From assembly GCF_021283305.1 (NCBI RefSeq), contig NZ_JAJSOK010000007.1:110166-174165 (forward strand): a stretch of 64,000 bases of DNA, written 5' to 3'. The position numbers and the translations under genes are program-made. The notes under the pieces were generated by a model, which worked only from the letters and a program-made list of their open reading frames with translations, had not been told where the DNA came from and searched no databases. How positions within the stretch are numbered: position 1 is the first letter of the stretch; every line of letters starts with the position of its first letter. Below, piece after piece: positions 26,769 through 37,652 of the stretch. Origin of the DNA: Pseudonocardia kujensis. Lineage in GTDB: Bacteria; Actinomycetota; Actinomycetes; Mycobacteriales; Pseudonocardiaceae.

Positions 26769-28190
26769 TCAGTGCGCGGGCGAGGGCAGCCGCCAGCTCT
26801 CGAGCGGGTCGGCGAAGGACAGGGCCGGATCGTCCGCGGCGAGGGTGCGCGCCGGGCCGGGCCCGGTCGCCCGCGTCTCGAACCGGACCGTGACGCGTCC
26901 GTGCCCCGCGCCCTGCACCCAGCCGTGCCCGTGCTCGGCGTGGGCCACGTCGTCGCCCGCGCGCCACGGGCTCGCCGGGTCGCGCGGCCCGTGCCGGCCG
27001 CCCGGGCGCGGCCCGAACTCGGTGCCGGGCTCCGGGTGGGCCTCGTCGGCCGTCTCGACGGTGAGGACCGTGTCCGGCTCGACGGTCGCCGGCTCCGCGA
27101 GCGGCGCGGTGGTCCAGCCCGACTCCGAGGGGACGGCCTCGAACAGGGCGGGCGGCGGGCTCTCGGACAGCCCCGACAGCGACACCCCGACCAGCCGCAC
27201 CCCGCCCTCGGGGACCGCGGTGCGGGCCAGGCGCTGCGCGACCGCGGTGAGCGTGGCGAGGTCGGTGGAGGCGAAGGCGGTGGTCTCGGAGCGGGTGTGG
27301 GTCTCGAAGTCCGCGTTGCGCGCCTTGACCGTGACGGTGCGCGCCGCCCGGCCGTCGACGACGAGCCGCCGGTGGGCCGCCGCCGTCATCCGCCCGACCT
27401 CGCGCAGGACGTCGTCCATCGCGGTGAGGTCGTGCTCGAACGTGGTCTCGGCGGAGATCTGCTTGGCGGCGCCACGCGGCGCGACCGGCCGCTCGTCGAT
27501 CCCGCGGGCGAGCCGGTGGAGCTCGGCACCGACGGCCGAGCCCAGGACCCCGGCGACCTCGCGGGCGTCCATCGCGGCGAGCGCGCCGATCGTCTCGATC
27601 CCGACCTTGCGCAGCGCCGCCTCGGCCACCGGGCCCACACCCCACAGCGACCGCACCGGCAGCGGGTCGAGGACCTCCCGCTCGACGTCGGGCGCGACGA
27701 CCTTCAGCCCGTCCGGCTTCGCCAGCTCCGAGGCGATCTTCGCCACCTGCTTGCCCGACCCCGCCCCGACCGACGCGGGCAGCCCGGTCCGCGCCCGCAC
27801 CTCGGCCCGCAGCGCGACGCAGAACTCCTCGACCTCGGCGGCACCCGCCCCTGCGAGCGCGGGCGGTTCGAGGAACGCCTCGTCGACCGACACCGGCTCG
27901 AGCACGGGCGCCGCCTCGCGCAGGACGGCCATGACCTCCTCGGAGATCATCTTGTACAGCGGGAACCGCGGCGGCAGGACGGTCGCGTGCGGGCACCGCC
28001 GGCGCGCCTGGCCCATCGGCATCGCCGACCGCGCGCCGAACACCCGTGCCTGGTAGCTGGCCCCCGCGACGACGCCGCGCCCGCCCGTGCCGCCGACCAG
28101 GACCGGCCGGTCCGCCAGCGTCGGCCGGGTCAGCTGCTCGACCGACGCGAAGAACGCATCCATGTCGAGATGCAGCACCCACCGACTCAC
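26769..28190 (-). CDS. dinB: DNA polymerase IV (Y-family)
   Basis: Error-prone translesion polymerase. 473 residues: palm motif VLHLDMDAFFASVEQ at 5-19, GVVAGASYQARVFGARSAMP near 40, catalytic PVSVDEAFLE near 101, SVGAGSGKQVAKIASELAKP near 138 and the helix-hairpin-helix LWGVGPVAEAALRKVGIETIG near 181. It has a C-terminal extension of about 110 residues beyond the little finger. The extension ends in a HGHGWVQGAGHGRVTVRFET strand pair and LESWRLPSP, as in the actinobacterial DinB2-type group. I saw no beta-clamp QLxLF motif at the end. The GTG at 28190 starts the conserved N-terminus. Confidence 0.92.
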   Translation of the reverse strand: MSRWVLHLDMDAFFASVEQLTRPTLADRPVLVGGTGGRGVVAGASYQARVFGARSAMPMGQARRRCPHATVLPPRFPLYKMISEEVMAVLREAAPVLEPVSVDEAFLEPPALAGAGAAEVEEFCVALRAEVRARTGLPASVGAGSGKQVAKIASELAKPDGLKVVAPDVEREVLDPLPVRSLWGVGPVAEAALRKVGIETIGALAAMDAREVAGVLGSAVGAELHRLARGIDERPVAPRGAAKQISAETTFEHDLTAMDDVLREVGRMTAAAHRRLVVDGRAARTVTVKARNADFETHTRSETTAFASTDLATLTAVAQRLARTAVPEGGVRLVGVSLSGLSESPPPALFEAVPSESGWTTAPLAEPATVEPDTVLTVETADEAHPEPGTEFGPRPGGRHGPRDPASPWRAGDDVAHAEHGHGWVQGAGHGRVTVRFETRATGPGPARTLAADDPALSFADPLESWRLPSPAH

Positions 28191-28267
28191 CCCGCCATTG
28201 TGACCGTCGGGGCCGACAGACTCGGGCGGCGCGTCGGTCGGGCCGGCGTGGGCAGGCAGGTGCCCGC

Positions 28268-28657
28268 TCAGGTCCGGGGCCCGCGGGCCTCGCCCGGCGG
28301 GAGCCCGCGCTCCCGGGTGAACGCGGCGACGAAGGAGAAGGGGTCGGCGTACCCGACCCGGCGGGCGACCGCGGCCACCGTCGCCGAGGGTTCGGCGAGG
28401 TACTCCTCGGCCAGCGCCATCCGGCGTCGCCGCAGGTAGGCCAGGGGAGCGCTGCCCACCCGCTCGCGGAACCGGCGGGCGAACGCGGTCGGCACGGTCC
28501 CTGCCTCGGCGGCGAGGTCCGCGACCGTCCACGGGTGGGCCGGGTCGGCGTCGATCGCCGCGAGCGCCCGCCCGACGACGGGATCGGCGCACCCCGGCGG
28601 CGCCGGCGTGGCCGGCGGTCCGCCGACCGCGCGGATCCCGTGGGGCGGCGCCGTCAT
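28268..28657 (-). CDS. Short AraC-family HTH regulator
   Basis: 129 residues, essentially just the AraC/XylS DNA-binding domain. The first HTH is WTVADLAAEAGTVPTAFARRFRERVG (residues about 43-68) and the second is ATVAAVARRVGYADPFSFVAAFTRERG (about 92-118). PLAYLRRRRMALAEEYL lies between. There is no sensor domain, so it resembles MarA/SoxS-sized regulators; only 110 bp separate its start from the next gene's end. TACCCT with a six-base spacer before the ATG suggests a leaderless transcript. The target is unknown. Confidence 0.82.
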   Translation of the reverse strand: MTAPPHGIRAVGGPPATPAPPGCADPVVGRALAAIDADPAHPWTVADLAAEAGTVPTAFARRFRERVGSAPLAYLRRRRMALAEEYLAEPSATVAAVARRVGYADPFSFVAAFTRERGLPPGEARGPRT

Positions 28658-28663
28658 GCACCC

Positions 28664-28669
28664 AGGGTA
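28664..28669 (-). promoter_or_regulatory. -10 element of the AraC-family gene, leaderless type
   Basis: On the minus strand TACCCT, GGGTGC and then ATG: a six-base spacing and no ribosome binding site. Confidence 0.45.
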
Positions 28670-28767
28670 GGGGGCGGGCCCCCGTGGCGGTGCCCGCCCG
28701 TCGTGATCGACGTCGCGGCCCGTCCCGTAGCCGATCACGGCGGGTTCGCGTACCGGGCGGGGAGGGC

Positions 28768-29430
28768 CTAGGAGTCCGAGGAGTCCGAGGAGTCCGAGGA
28801 GACCGAGGTCAGGGCGGTGATCAGCCGGTCGACACCGACCTCGCCGCGGTACGGCTCGCCGTTGACGAACAAGGTGGGCGTGCCGCGGACCCCGCTGCGC
28901 ACGCCGGAGTTGAAGTCGGCCTCCACGCGGTCCTCGACCAGCCGGGTCGCGGGCCAGACCACGCGGTCGGGGTCCACGCCCGCCCGGACGGCGTGGTCGC
29001 GCAGGTCGGCCTGGGTGAGGCGGGGCGGGCCGGGTGTGTAGAGGCTGTCGTGCATCGGCCAGAACCGGCCCTCGAGCGCCGCCATCTCCGCGGCCGTCGC
29101 CGCGGCCAGCGCGTGCGGGTGCAGCTCGTGCAGGGGGAAGTGCCGGAAGGCGAAGCGCAGGTCGTCGCCGAGCCGCTCCCGCACCTCCTCGATCACCGGC
29201 GCGGCGGCGCGGCAGTAGGGGCACTCGAAGTCGCCGTACTCCACCAGCGCCAACGGGGCGTCGGCCCGTCCGGCGACGTGGTCGTACGGCCCGAGCGGCG
29301 GGTCCAGCTGTCCGATTTCGCCCGCCTCCTCGCGCCGAGGTTCCGCCGCCGGGCAGGATGATCCGGTGGCGGTGACGACCCTATCCGAGCGCGGGGACCT
29401 CTCCCGCGCGGCGCGGCAGTTCCTCCGCAC
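28768..29430 (-). CDS. DsbA-family thioredoxin-fold oxidoreductase
   Basis: 220 residues, DsbA/FrnE-like with no signal peptide, so probably cytoplasmic. The active site FECPYCR has Cys70 and Cys73; AFRHFPLHELHPHA near 97 and the cis-Pro loop GTPTLFVNGEPY near 187 complete the fold. The tail is a Ser-Ser-Asp repeat coded by 9-bp tandem units (28771-28797). The start is uncertain. The ATG at 29430 makes the 5' end overlap the divergent nhaA gene by 65 bp, yet no better ATG or GTG precedes the conserved GPYDHVAG segment. Some actinobacteria, as I recall, carry NhaA fused to a thioredoxin domain, so a working link with nhaA is plausible. Confidence 0.8.
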   Translation of the reverse strand: MRRNCRAARERSPRSDRVVTATGSSCPAAEPRREEAGEIGQLDPPLGPYDHVAGRADAPLALVEYGDFECPYCRAAAPVIEEVRERLGDDLRFAFRHFPLHELHPHALAAATAAEMAALEGRFWPMHDSLYTPGPPRLTQADLRDHAVRAGVDPDRVVWPATRLVEDRVEADFNSGVRSGVRGTPTLFVNGEPYRGEVGVDRLITALTSVSSDSSDSSDS

Positions 29431-30706
29431 CGAGTCCGGCTCGGCGGTGATGCTGATCTCCGCGGCCGTGATCGCCCTGCTCTGGGCGAACGTGCCGCTG
29501 GGCTACGAGACGTTCTGGCACACCCAGCTGGCCGTGAACCTCGGTGAGTGGTCGTTGAGCCTGGACCTGCGGCACTGGGTGAACGACGGCCTGATGGTGC
29601 TGTTCTTCTTCAGCGTCGGGCTGGAGATCGCGCGCGAGATGACCCTCGGCGAGCTCCGCGGCTTCCGGGCGGTCGCGGCGCCGGCGGCCGCGGCGATCGG
29701 CGGGCTGATGATCCCCGCGCTCGTCTTCCTCGCCTTCAACGCCGGCACGACCGCCCAGAACGCGTGGGGCATCACGATCTCCACCGACACCGCGGTGCTG
29801 CTCGGCGTGCTCGCGCTCGTCGGGCCGCGCTGCCCCGACCAGCTGCGGGTGTTCCTGCTGGCGCTGGCGATCGTCGACGACATCGGCGCCGTCATCGCGA
29901 TCGCGATCTTCTACACCGCCCAGGTGAACGTCCTGGCGCTCTTCGTCGCGATCCTGCTCTTCGTCGCGCTGCTCGCCCTGCGGTTCGCCCGCTTCTGGCG
30001 GACGCCGTTCTACGCGGTCATCGGCGTGGTCATGTGGGTCGCCGTGCTGGCGTCGGGGGTGCACCCGAGCGTCGTCGGGGTGGCGCTGGGCCTGGTCGTC
30101 AGCGCCTATGCGCCGCGACGTCAGGACATGAAGCGCGCGCTGCTCGTCGGGAAGACGTTCATCCTGGACCCGACGCCCGAGCGTGCCCTCGCCGCGCAGG
30201 CCGCGGTCACCGAGGCGGTCTCGCCGAACGAGCGGCTGCAGCTCAAGATCCAGCCCTGGTCGAGCTACGTGATCGTGCCGTTGTTCGTGCTGGCCAACGC
30301 CGGCGTGGTCCTCGACCACGAGACCCTCGCCGCGGCGTTCGGCTCGCCGCTGACCTGGGGCATCATCGTCGGGCTGGTGCTGGGCAAGCCGATCGGCGTC
30401 ACGCTCGGGACGTGGCTGGCGCTGCGCACCGGCATCGGCCGGGTGCCGGACACGCTGCGCTGGGGGCAGCTCTTCGGCGGGGCCGGGCTGTCCGGGATCG
30501 GGTTCACGGTCGCGCTGTTCGTGACCGAGCTGGCGCTCGACGACGAGCTCCTCATCAGCGAGGCCAAGATCGGTATCCTCACCGGGTCGGTGCTGGCGGC
30601 CCTCGCCGGCTGGCTGGTGTTCCGGCTGGCGGGGGAACGGGGCGGGCAGTGCTCGCCGTCCGGGATGCCGACGCTGCCGCCGCGGCCCTGGCGACCCGTC
30701 GACTGA
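29366..30706 (+). CDS. nhaA: Na+/H+ antiporter NhaA
   Basis: Exports Na+ in exchange for protons, for pH and salt homeostasis. 446 residues with 11-12 hydrophobic segments. Family motifs in order are GSAVMLISAAVIALLWAN near 27, FFFSVGLEIAREMTLGELR near 79, GITISTDTAVLLGVLALVGPR near 134, FLLALAIVDDIGAVIAIAIFY near 163 (the paired Asp of ion binding) and a late GKPIGVTLGTW plus FGGAGLSGIGFTVALFV. It is longer than the E. coli protein mainly by a loop near 255-300 and a Pro-rich C-terminus. The GTG start sits within the 5' end of the DsbA-like gene. Confidence 0.93.
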   Translation: MAVTTLSERGDLSRAARQFLRTESGSAVMLISAAVIALLWANVPLGYETFWHTQLAVNLGEWSLSLDLRHWVNDGLMVLFFFSVGLEIAREMTLGELRGFRAVAAPAAAAIGGLMIPALVFLAFNAGTTAQNAWGITISTDTAVLLGVLALVGPRCPDQLRVFLLALAIVDDIGAVIAIAIFYTAQVNVLALFVAILLFVALLALRFARFWRTPFYAVIGVVMWVAVLASGVHPSVVGVALGLVVSAYAPRRQDMKRALLVGKTFILDPTPERALAAQAAVTEAVSPNERLQLKIQPWSSYVIVPLFVLANAGVVLDHETLAAAFGSPLTWGIIVGLVLGKPIGVTLGTWLALRTGIGRVPDTLRWGQLFGGAGLSGIGFTVALFVTELALDDELLISEAKIGILTGSVLAALAGWLVFRLAGERGGQCSPSGMPTLPPRPWRPVD

Positions 30707-30707
30707 C

Positions 30708-31376
30708 TCAGCGGAGCAGGGCGTCGCCGTCGTGGACCCGGACCTCGGGGGCCACGCCGCCGAGCCCGGCCAGCGCGGCCGGATGGTCGGGCCCCGCCTC
30801 GAGGTCGACGACCCACGCCGCGCCCGGCCCGTCCGTCCAGGCCTCGACCCCGCCCGTCGGGCTGAGGGTGATGGCGTCCATGGGGCTCGCGAGGCCCTTG
30901 CCGGTCGCCTTGAGCAGGGCCTCCTTGCGCGTCCAGATGGTCAGGAAGGCCCGGGTGTCGGCCGGCGGGCGCGTGCGTTCGGCGGGGGAGAGGGTGTGCT
31001 CGGCGAGGCGGTCCAGGTCGGAGAGGGCACGCAGCTCCTCGACGTCGAGGCCGACGGGGCCGTCGTCGCTCAGTGCGACGCCCACGAACCGGCCGGAGTG
31101 CGTCAGCGAGAAGGCGGGGGCGGTGCCGGTGGCCAGGCGCGGCTTGCCGTGGGGCTTACCGCATTCACAGGTCCGGTCCAGCGCGATCGCGGCCGGGTCG
31201 GTGTCGAGACGCGCGCCGAGCAGCAGCCGGGTGAGGGCGTGCGCGGCCAGGTAGCGGGCCTGGTCGGCGGGCCGGCGGAAGGCTCCGAGCCGGGTGCGCT
31301 CGTGCGCGTCGAGCAGCGCGACGAGCCGGGGCGCCGACGAGGGGTCGACGGGCCGGGCCCACCAGACGTCCACCAC
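30708..31376 (-). CDS. 4'-Phosphopantetheinyl transferase (Sfp type)
   Basis: Converts apo carrier proteins of fatty acid, polyketide or peptide synthases to the holo form. 222 residues. The family motifs are YLAAHALTRLLLG near 47, FSLTHSGRFVGVAL near 93, VGLDVEELRALSDLDRLA near 109 (Mg-binding Asp and Glu) and FLTIWTRKEALLKATGKGL near 143. No carrier protein or synthase gene is adjacent, so it is likely a genome-wide enzyme. The GTG at 31376 has a leaderless -10. It converges on nhaA with a 1-bp gap. Confidence 0.9.
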   Translation of the reverse strand: MVDVWWARPVDPSSAPRLVALLDAHERTRLGAFRRPADQARYLAAHALTRLLLGARLDTDPAAIALDRTCECGKPHGKPRLATGTAPAFSLTHSGRFVGVALSDDGPVGLDVEELRALSDLDRLAEHTLSPAERTRPPADTRAFLTIWTRKEALLKATGKGLASPMDAITLSPTGGVEAWTDGPGAAWVVDLEAGPDHPAALAGLGGVAPEVRVHDGDALLR

Positions 31377-31382
31377 GTCCCG

Positions 31383-31388
31383 AGCCTA
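31383..31388 (-). promoter_or_regulatory. -10 element of the phosphopantetheinyl transferase gene, leaderless type
   Basis: On the minus strand TAGGCT is followed by CGGGAC and the GTG at 31376. Confidence 0.45.
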
Positions 31389-31470
31389 GACGGCCGAAGT
31401 GCGGGGACCGCGCCAGAGCGGTCGGTGCACCGCAGGGCGTCGAGGCCTGCCGGGTGGGGCTGGAGCGCGA

Positions 31471-31591
31471 CTCGCGGTGCTGGAACTGCCGACTCGCGGT
31501 GCTGGAACTGCCGACTCGCGGTGCGGGAACTGCCGACTCGCGGTGTCGGAAGTGCCGACTCGCGGTGTCGGAAGTGCCGACTCGCGGGATC
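31471..31591. repeat. Tandem 22-bp repeat array, five units plus a partial one
   Basis: Units at 31471-31492, 31493-31514, 31515-31536, 31537-31558 and 31559-31580 share CTCGCGGTG then GGAACTGCCGA or GGAAGTGCCGA. The first two are identical; the others differ by 1-3 bases. A partial unit ends in GCCGACTCGCGGGATC (31576-31591), which recurs exactly at 54652-54667. The array fills part of the 329-bp gap between the small basic gene and the phosphopantetheinyl transferase gene. No spacers, so not CRISPR. Confidence 0.92.
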
Positions 31592-31648
31592 GGGGGCGTC
31601 GGGAGGGAGCGGGGCCGCTCGACCGGTTCCGCTCCCCTCCGGCGATCC

Positions 31649-31662
31649 CCCCACGTGGGGGT
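31649..31662. repeat. 14-bp palindrome
   Basis: CCCCCACGTGGGGG is a perfect palindrome just upstream of the stronger hairpin at 31665-31700, in the same gene-free gap. It could be part of a terminator complex or a protein site. Confidence 0.4.
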
Positions 31663-31664
31663 TG

Positions 31665-31700
31665 CGGCGGGGCCGGCGCCAGGAGTGGCCGGCCCCGCCG
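31665..31700 (-). terminator. Hairpin terminator of the small basic protein gene
   Basis: Arms 31665-31676 and 31689-31700 form a perfect 12-bp stem around a 12-nt loop. It begins 5 bp after the stop codon of the minus-strand small gene. Confidence 0.65.
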
Positions 31701-31705
31701 CGTTC

Positions 31706-31894
31706 TCAGCCGCTGCGACGTGCGGCGAAGTCGGTGCGGAAGTGCACCGGGGCGGTGCTCGCCCGGCCGATCCGGCCGAGGGCGCGCGGCGCCTCCGCGC
31801 CGGTGGCCTGCGGGGTCTTCCCGCGGGCGGCGGCGCGGCGGGCCGCCCGGTTGGTGGGCTGGGTCGGGGTCTGGCTGGTGTCACGAACTCGCAC
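31706..31894 (-). CDS. Small basic protein, 62 residues, unknown function
   Basis: The GTG at 31894 is preceded by AGGAGG (31905-31900) at a spacing of 5 nt, a strong ribosome binding site. The product is very rich in Arg and Ala: it has NRAARRAAARGK near residue 14 and ends HFRTDFAARRSG. I recall short actinobacterial proteins with the same NRAxRRAAARGK and RTDxAxRRSG ends but no assigned function; nucleic acid or ribosome binding would fit the charge. Its mRNA probably has a 250-nt leader that contains a 6-codon mini-ORF and a hairpin. A good terminator follows. Alternative longer starts have no ribosome binding site. Confidence 0.7.
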   Translation of the reverse strand: MRVRDTSQTPTQPTNRAARRAAARGKTPQATGAEAPRALGRIGRASTAPVHFRTDFAARRSG

Positions 31895-32145
31895 GAGGAC
31901 CTCCTGGAGGAGATGAGGGGCCGCCCCGAGGGGCGGTGTGCGCGTCCTCCCGTGGATCACGGCTCGCGACGCTCGACGCACGAGCGGCGGGCGGATCCGC
32001 GGTTCGCGGGCCGCAACACCCGCGCGATCCGAGGAGGGAGGACGTCCGGCCACTGCGGGGCGGCCCGGACGGACAGGAACCGGTCGGCGCGGACGTGCGC
32101 CGGGAACGGGCGGCGTGTCTCAGGAGGGAGAACCGCCGCGCCGTC
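31895..32145 (-). other. Long 5' leader of the small basic gene
   Basis: Apart from the mini-ORF at its start I see no gene here on either strand. On the minus strand it contains a 7-bp hairpin at 31921-31936 (CCGCCCC/GGGGCGG) just before the ribosome binding site. CTCCTCC stands next to the AGGAGG, so the site could pair with itself. The length of leader between the predicted promoter (32174-32179) and the GTG at 31894 is unusual for this compact genome. Confidence 0.4.
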
Positions 32146-32166
32146 TCACAGGGTGATGAGGTCCAT
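32146..32166 (-). CDS. Leaderless 6-codon mini-ORF (possible leader peptide MDLITL)
   Basis: On the minus strand an ATG stands exactly seven bases after a TAGGGT hexamer, the same arrangement seen at many genes in this window. It opens a frame of six codons (Met-Asp-Leu-Ile-Thr-Leu) ending in TGA. The hypothesis is a translated leader peptide that senses ribosome status and controls the small basic gene 250 nt downstream. There is no run of one regulatory amino acid. The support is positional only. Confidence 0.3.
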   Translation of the reverse strand: MDLITL

Positions 32167-32173
32167 GGCCGAA

Positions 32174-32179
32174 ACCCTA
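32174..32179 (-). promoter_or_regulatory. -10 element before the mini-ORF
   Basis: On the minus strand TAGGGT, then TTCGGCC and ATG. It is back-to-back with the divergent -10 box at 32209-32214. Confidence 0.4.
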
Positions 32180-32208
32180 GGGACGCCTCGCGTACGCCGC
32201 GACCGAAT

Positions 32209-32214
32209 TACGGT
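32209..32214 (+). promoter_or_regulatory. -10 element of the FAD oxidoreductase gene, leaderless type
   Basis: TACGGT, GACCGGT and then the GTG at 32222: a seven-base spacing. Confidence 0.45.
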
Positions 32215-32221
32215 GACCGGT

Positions 32222-33325
32222 GTGGACGGCTCCCCGGACGTGATCGTGATCGGCGGCGGGATCGCCGGCGCCTCGGTGGCCTACGAGGTCGCGGCGCACC
32301 GCGCGGTGCTGCTGCTGGAGGCCGAGTCGTCGCTGGCGGTGCACTCGACCGGCCGCTCCGCCGCGACCTACATCCCCGGCCACGGCACCGCCGTCTTCCG
32401 CGCGCTCATCCGGGCGAGCGCGCCGCGCTTCGCGGCGCTGGCCGAGGAGCTGGAGGCGCCGCCCTTCCTGCGGCCGTTGCCCGTCGTCTGGGCGGCGTTC
32501 GACGAGGACGGCGAGCGCGAGCTGCAGCTCCTGCTGGCCGAGTGGGCCGCCGAGCCCGACGGACCGCACCCGTTGACCGGTGCCGAGACCGCCGCGGCGT
32601 GTCCCGGTCTGCGGGAGGTGCGCTCGGGCGCGATGACCGAGGCCGCGGCCGACGCCGACGCGATCGGCCTGCACGGCGCCTACGTCCGCGGGCTGCGCCG
32701 CCGCGGCGGCCGGGTCGTGCAGGGTGCCCGGGTCACCGCCGTCACGCGGACCGGCGCCGGGTGGCGGGTCGAGACCGCCGAGGGCTGCTGGACCGCGCCC
32801 GACGTCGTCGACGCGGCCGGGTCGTGGGCCGACGCCGTCGCCGCGCTCGCCGGTGTGCCGCGGGCCGGCCTCACCCCGTACCGCCGCACGATCGCGATCT
32901 CTCCGTGCACCTTGCCGGCGGGCATGCCGATGCTGATCGACGCCGCCGAGCGCTTCTACTGCAAGCCGGAGGGCGACACGCTGCTGCTCTCGCCGGGCGA
33001 CGAGACGCCCGCCGAGCCCGGCGACGTCCGCCCGGACGAGCTGGACGTCGCCCTCGCCCTCGAGCGGGTCGAGGAAGCGCTGCACCTCGGGCTGCGGTCG
33101 GTGCGGACCGCATGGGCCGGCCTGCGGACCTTCGCCCCGGACCGCGATCCGGTCGTCGGGGCCCGCCCGGAGTTCCCCGGCTTCCACTTCTTCGCCGGTC
33201 AGGGCGGGTCGGGGATCGAGTCGGCGCCCGCGCTGGCGGCCCTGGGCGCCGCCGTGGTGACCGGGACGCCGGTGCCCGCGGACGTGCCGGTCGGGCCGGA
33301 GCAGGTGTCTCCGTCACGCTTGTAA
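32222..33325 (+). CDS. FAD-dependent amino acid/amine oxidoreductase (DAO family)
   Basis: 367 residues with the DAO/glycine-oxidase fold. The N-terminal dinucleotide motif is VIVIGGGIAGASVAYEVA (residues about 6-23), followed by the acidic end LLLLEAESSLAVHSTGRSAA near 30. VVDAAGSWADAVA near 197 is the second FAD contact. The C-terminal RTFAPDRDPVVGARPEFPGFHFFAGQGGSGIESAPA near 302-337 holds the conserved FAD pyrophosphate region. The substrate is probably a D-amino acid or N-methyl amino acid. The GTG at 32222 is chosen from the -10 position; GTG 32213 or ATG 32165 would extend it by 3 or 19 codons. Confidence 0.83.
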   Translation: MDGSPDVIVIGGGIAGASVAYEVAAHRAVLLLEAESSLAVHSTGRSAATYIPGHGTAVFRALIRASAPRFAALAEELEAPPFLRPLPVVWAAFDEDGERELQLLLAEWAAEPDGPHPLTGAETAAACPGLREVRSGAMTEAAADADAIGLHGAYVRGLRRRGGRVVQGARVTAVTRTGAGWRVETAEGCWTAPDVVDAAGSWADAVAALAGVPRAGLTPYRRTIAISPCTLPAGMPMLIDAAERFYCKPEGDTLLLSPGDETPAEPGDVRPDELDVALALERVEEALHLGLRSVRTAWAGLRTFAPDRDPVVGARPEFPGFHFFAGQGGSGIESAPALAALGAAVVTGTPVPADVPVGPEQVSPSRL

Positions 33326-33358
33326 GCGCGCGCTGACTTCTTCCGGCACGATGGGGGC

Positions 33359-34555
<1,197 letters not shown>

Positions 34556-34613
34556 GAGCGGCCCGGCGCGGGTACAACTGGGGGGACAAGGTCGCCGAGC
34601 CGGAGGTCGCGCG

Positions 34614-36659
<2,046 letters not shown>

Positions 36660-36672
36660 CGTGGAGAGGATT

Positions 36673-36688
36673 TCTGACTACGGTCAGA
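36673..36688 (+). promoter_or_regulatory. Inverted-repeat operator over the MarR-GNAT promoter
   Basis: TCTGAC (36673-36678) and GTCAGA (36683-36688) are perfect inverted arms around TACG. The -10 hexamer TACGGT (36679-36684) lies inside the palindrome, and the GTG start follows at 36692. A dimeric regulator bound here would block transcription; the gene's own MarR domain is the obvious candidate. Confidence 0.55.
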
Positions 36689-36691
36689 GGC

Positions 36692-37588
36692 GTGGGCGGA
36701 GACAGCGGTGAGGTCGCGGCGATCCGACGGTTCCACCGCGCGGTCGTGCGCCGGGTCGGCGCGCTCGAGGAGGGCTATCTCGGGCGCGACCGACCGCTCG
36801 GGCAGGCCCGGCTGCTCTGGGAGATCGGTCCCGGGGCCGAGCTGCGGGAGCTGCGCGCCCGGCTCGGGCTCGACTCGGGCTACCTGTCGCGGATGCTGCG
36901 GTCGTTGGAGGCGGCAGGGCTCGTCGCCGTCGACGCCGGGGAGGCCGACGCGCGGGTCCGGCGGGTCCGGCTCACCGCGGCCGGCCGGGAGGAGCGGGCC
37001 GAGCTGGACCGCCGGTCGGACGCGCTGGCCGCCTCCCTCCTCGAGCCCCTCGATCCCGTGCAGCGCAAACGGCTGACCGCCGCGACCGCCGAGGTCGAGC
37101 GGCTGCTCCTGGCCTCGACGGTCCGTGTCGCCGTCACGCCGCCGACGCGGCCGGAGGCCGAGGAGTGCCTGCGGGCCTACGCCGCCGAGCTGGCCGAGCG
37201 GTTCGAGGAGGGCTTCGACCCCTCGGTCGGCCCCGCCGCGGGTGCCGCGGAGTTCACCCCACCGGCCGGGGAGTTCCTGGTCGCGATGCTCGACGGCGAG
37301 CCCGTCGGGTGCGTCGGCGTGCGGTTCCACCCGGAGGTCGCCGAGATCAAGCGGATGTGGGTCGCGCCCGCCACCCGGGGCCTGGGGCTCGCCCGCCGGC
37401 TGCTGGCCGAGATCGAGGAGCGGGCCCGCGTGCACGGGCGCCGGTCGGCCCGGCTCGACACGAACGGGGCGCTCGTCGAGGCGATCGCGCTGTACCGGTC
37501 GGCGGGCTATCGCGAGGTGCCGGCGTTCAACGACGACAACCCCTACGCCCAGCACTGGTTCGCCAAGGAGCTCGAGCCGCACGGGTAG
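36692..37588 (+). CDS. MarR-type HTH fused to GNAT acetyltransferase
   Basis: 298 residues. Residues 1 to about 145 form a MarR winged helix: LLWEIGPGAELRELRARLGLDSGYLSRMLRSLEAAGLV near 35-72, then the wing ADARVRRVRLTAAGREERAEL. Residues about 150-298 form a GNAT domain with VGCVGVRFHPEVAEIKRMWVAP near 207, acetyl-CoA loop ATRGLGLARRLLAEIEERA near 229 and SAGYREVPAFNDDNPYAQHWFAKEL at the end. This two-domain class is widespread in bacteria; the acetylated substrate is unknown. A palindrome overlaps its leaderless promoter, which implies autoregulation. Confidence 0.88.
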   Translation: MGGDSGEVAAIRRFHRAVVRRVGALEEGYLGRDRPLGQARLLWEIGPGAELRELRARLGLDSGYLSRMLRSLEAAGLVAVDAGEADARVRRVRLTAAGREERAELDRRSDALAASLLEPLDPVQRKRLTAATAEVERLLLASTVRVAVTPPTRPEAEECLRAYAAELAERFEEGFDPSVGPAAGAAEFTPPAGEFLVAMLDGEPVGCVGVRFHPEVAEIKRMWVAPATRGLGLARRLLAEIEERARVHGRRSARLDTNGALVEAIALYRSAGYREVPAFNDDNPYAQHWFAKELEPHG

Positions 37589-37652
37589 GGACGCGGCCGA
37601 GACCGTTCCGCGCAGGGGGATGACCCCGGACCGCGGCGGTGTTGGTACGGGC

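Noticed and set aside
31938..32156. Plus-strand 72-codon frame in the gap before the FAD oxidoreductase
   Set aside because: No ribosome binding site, Arg/Gly-rich random composition, and better explained as the leader of the minus-strand small gene.
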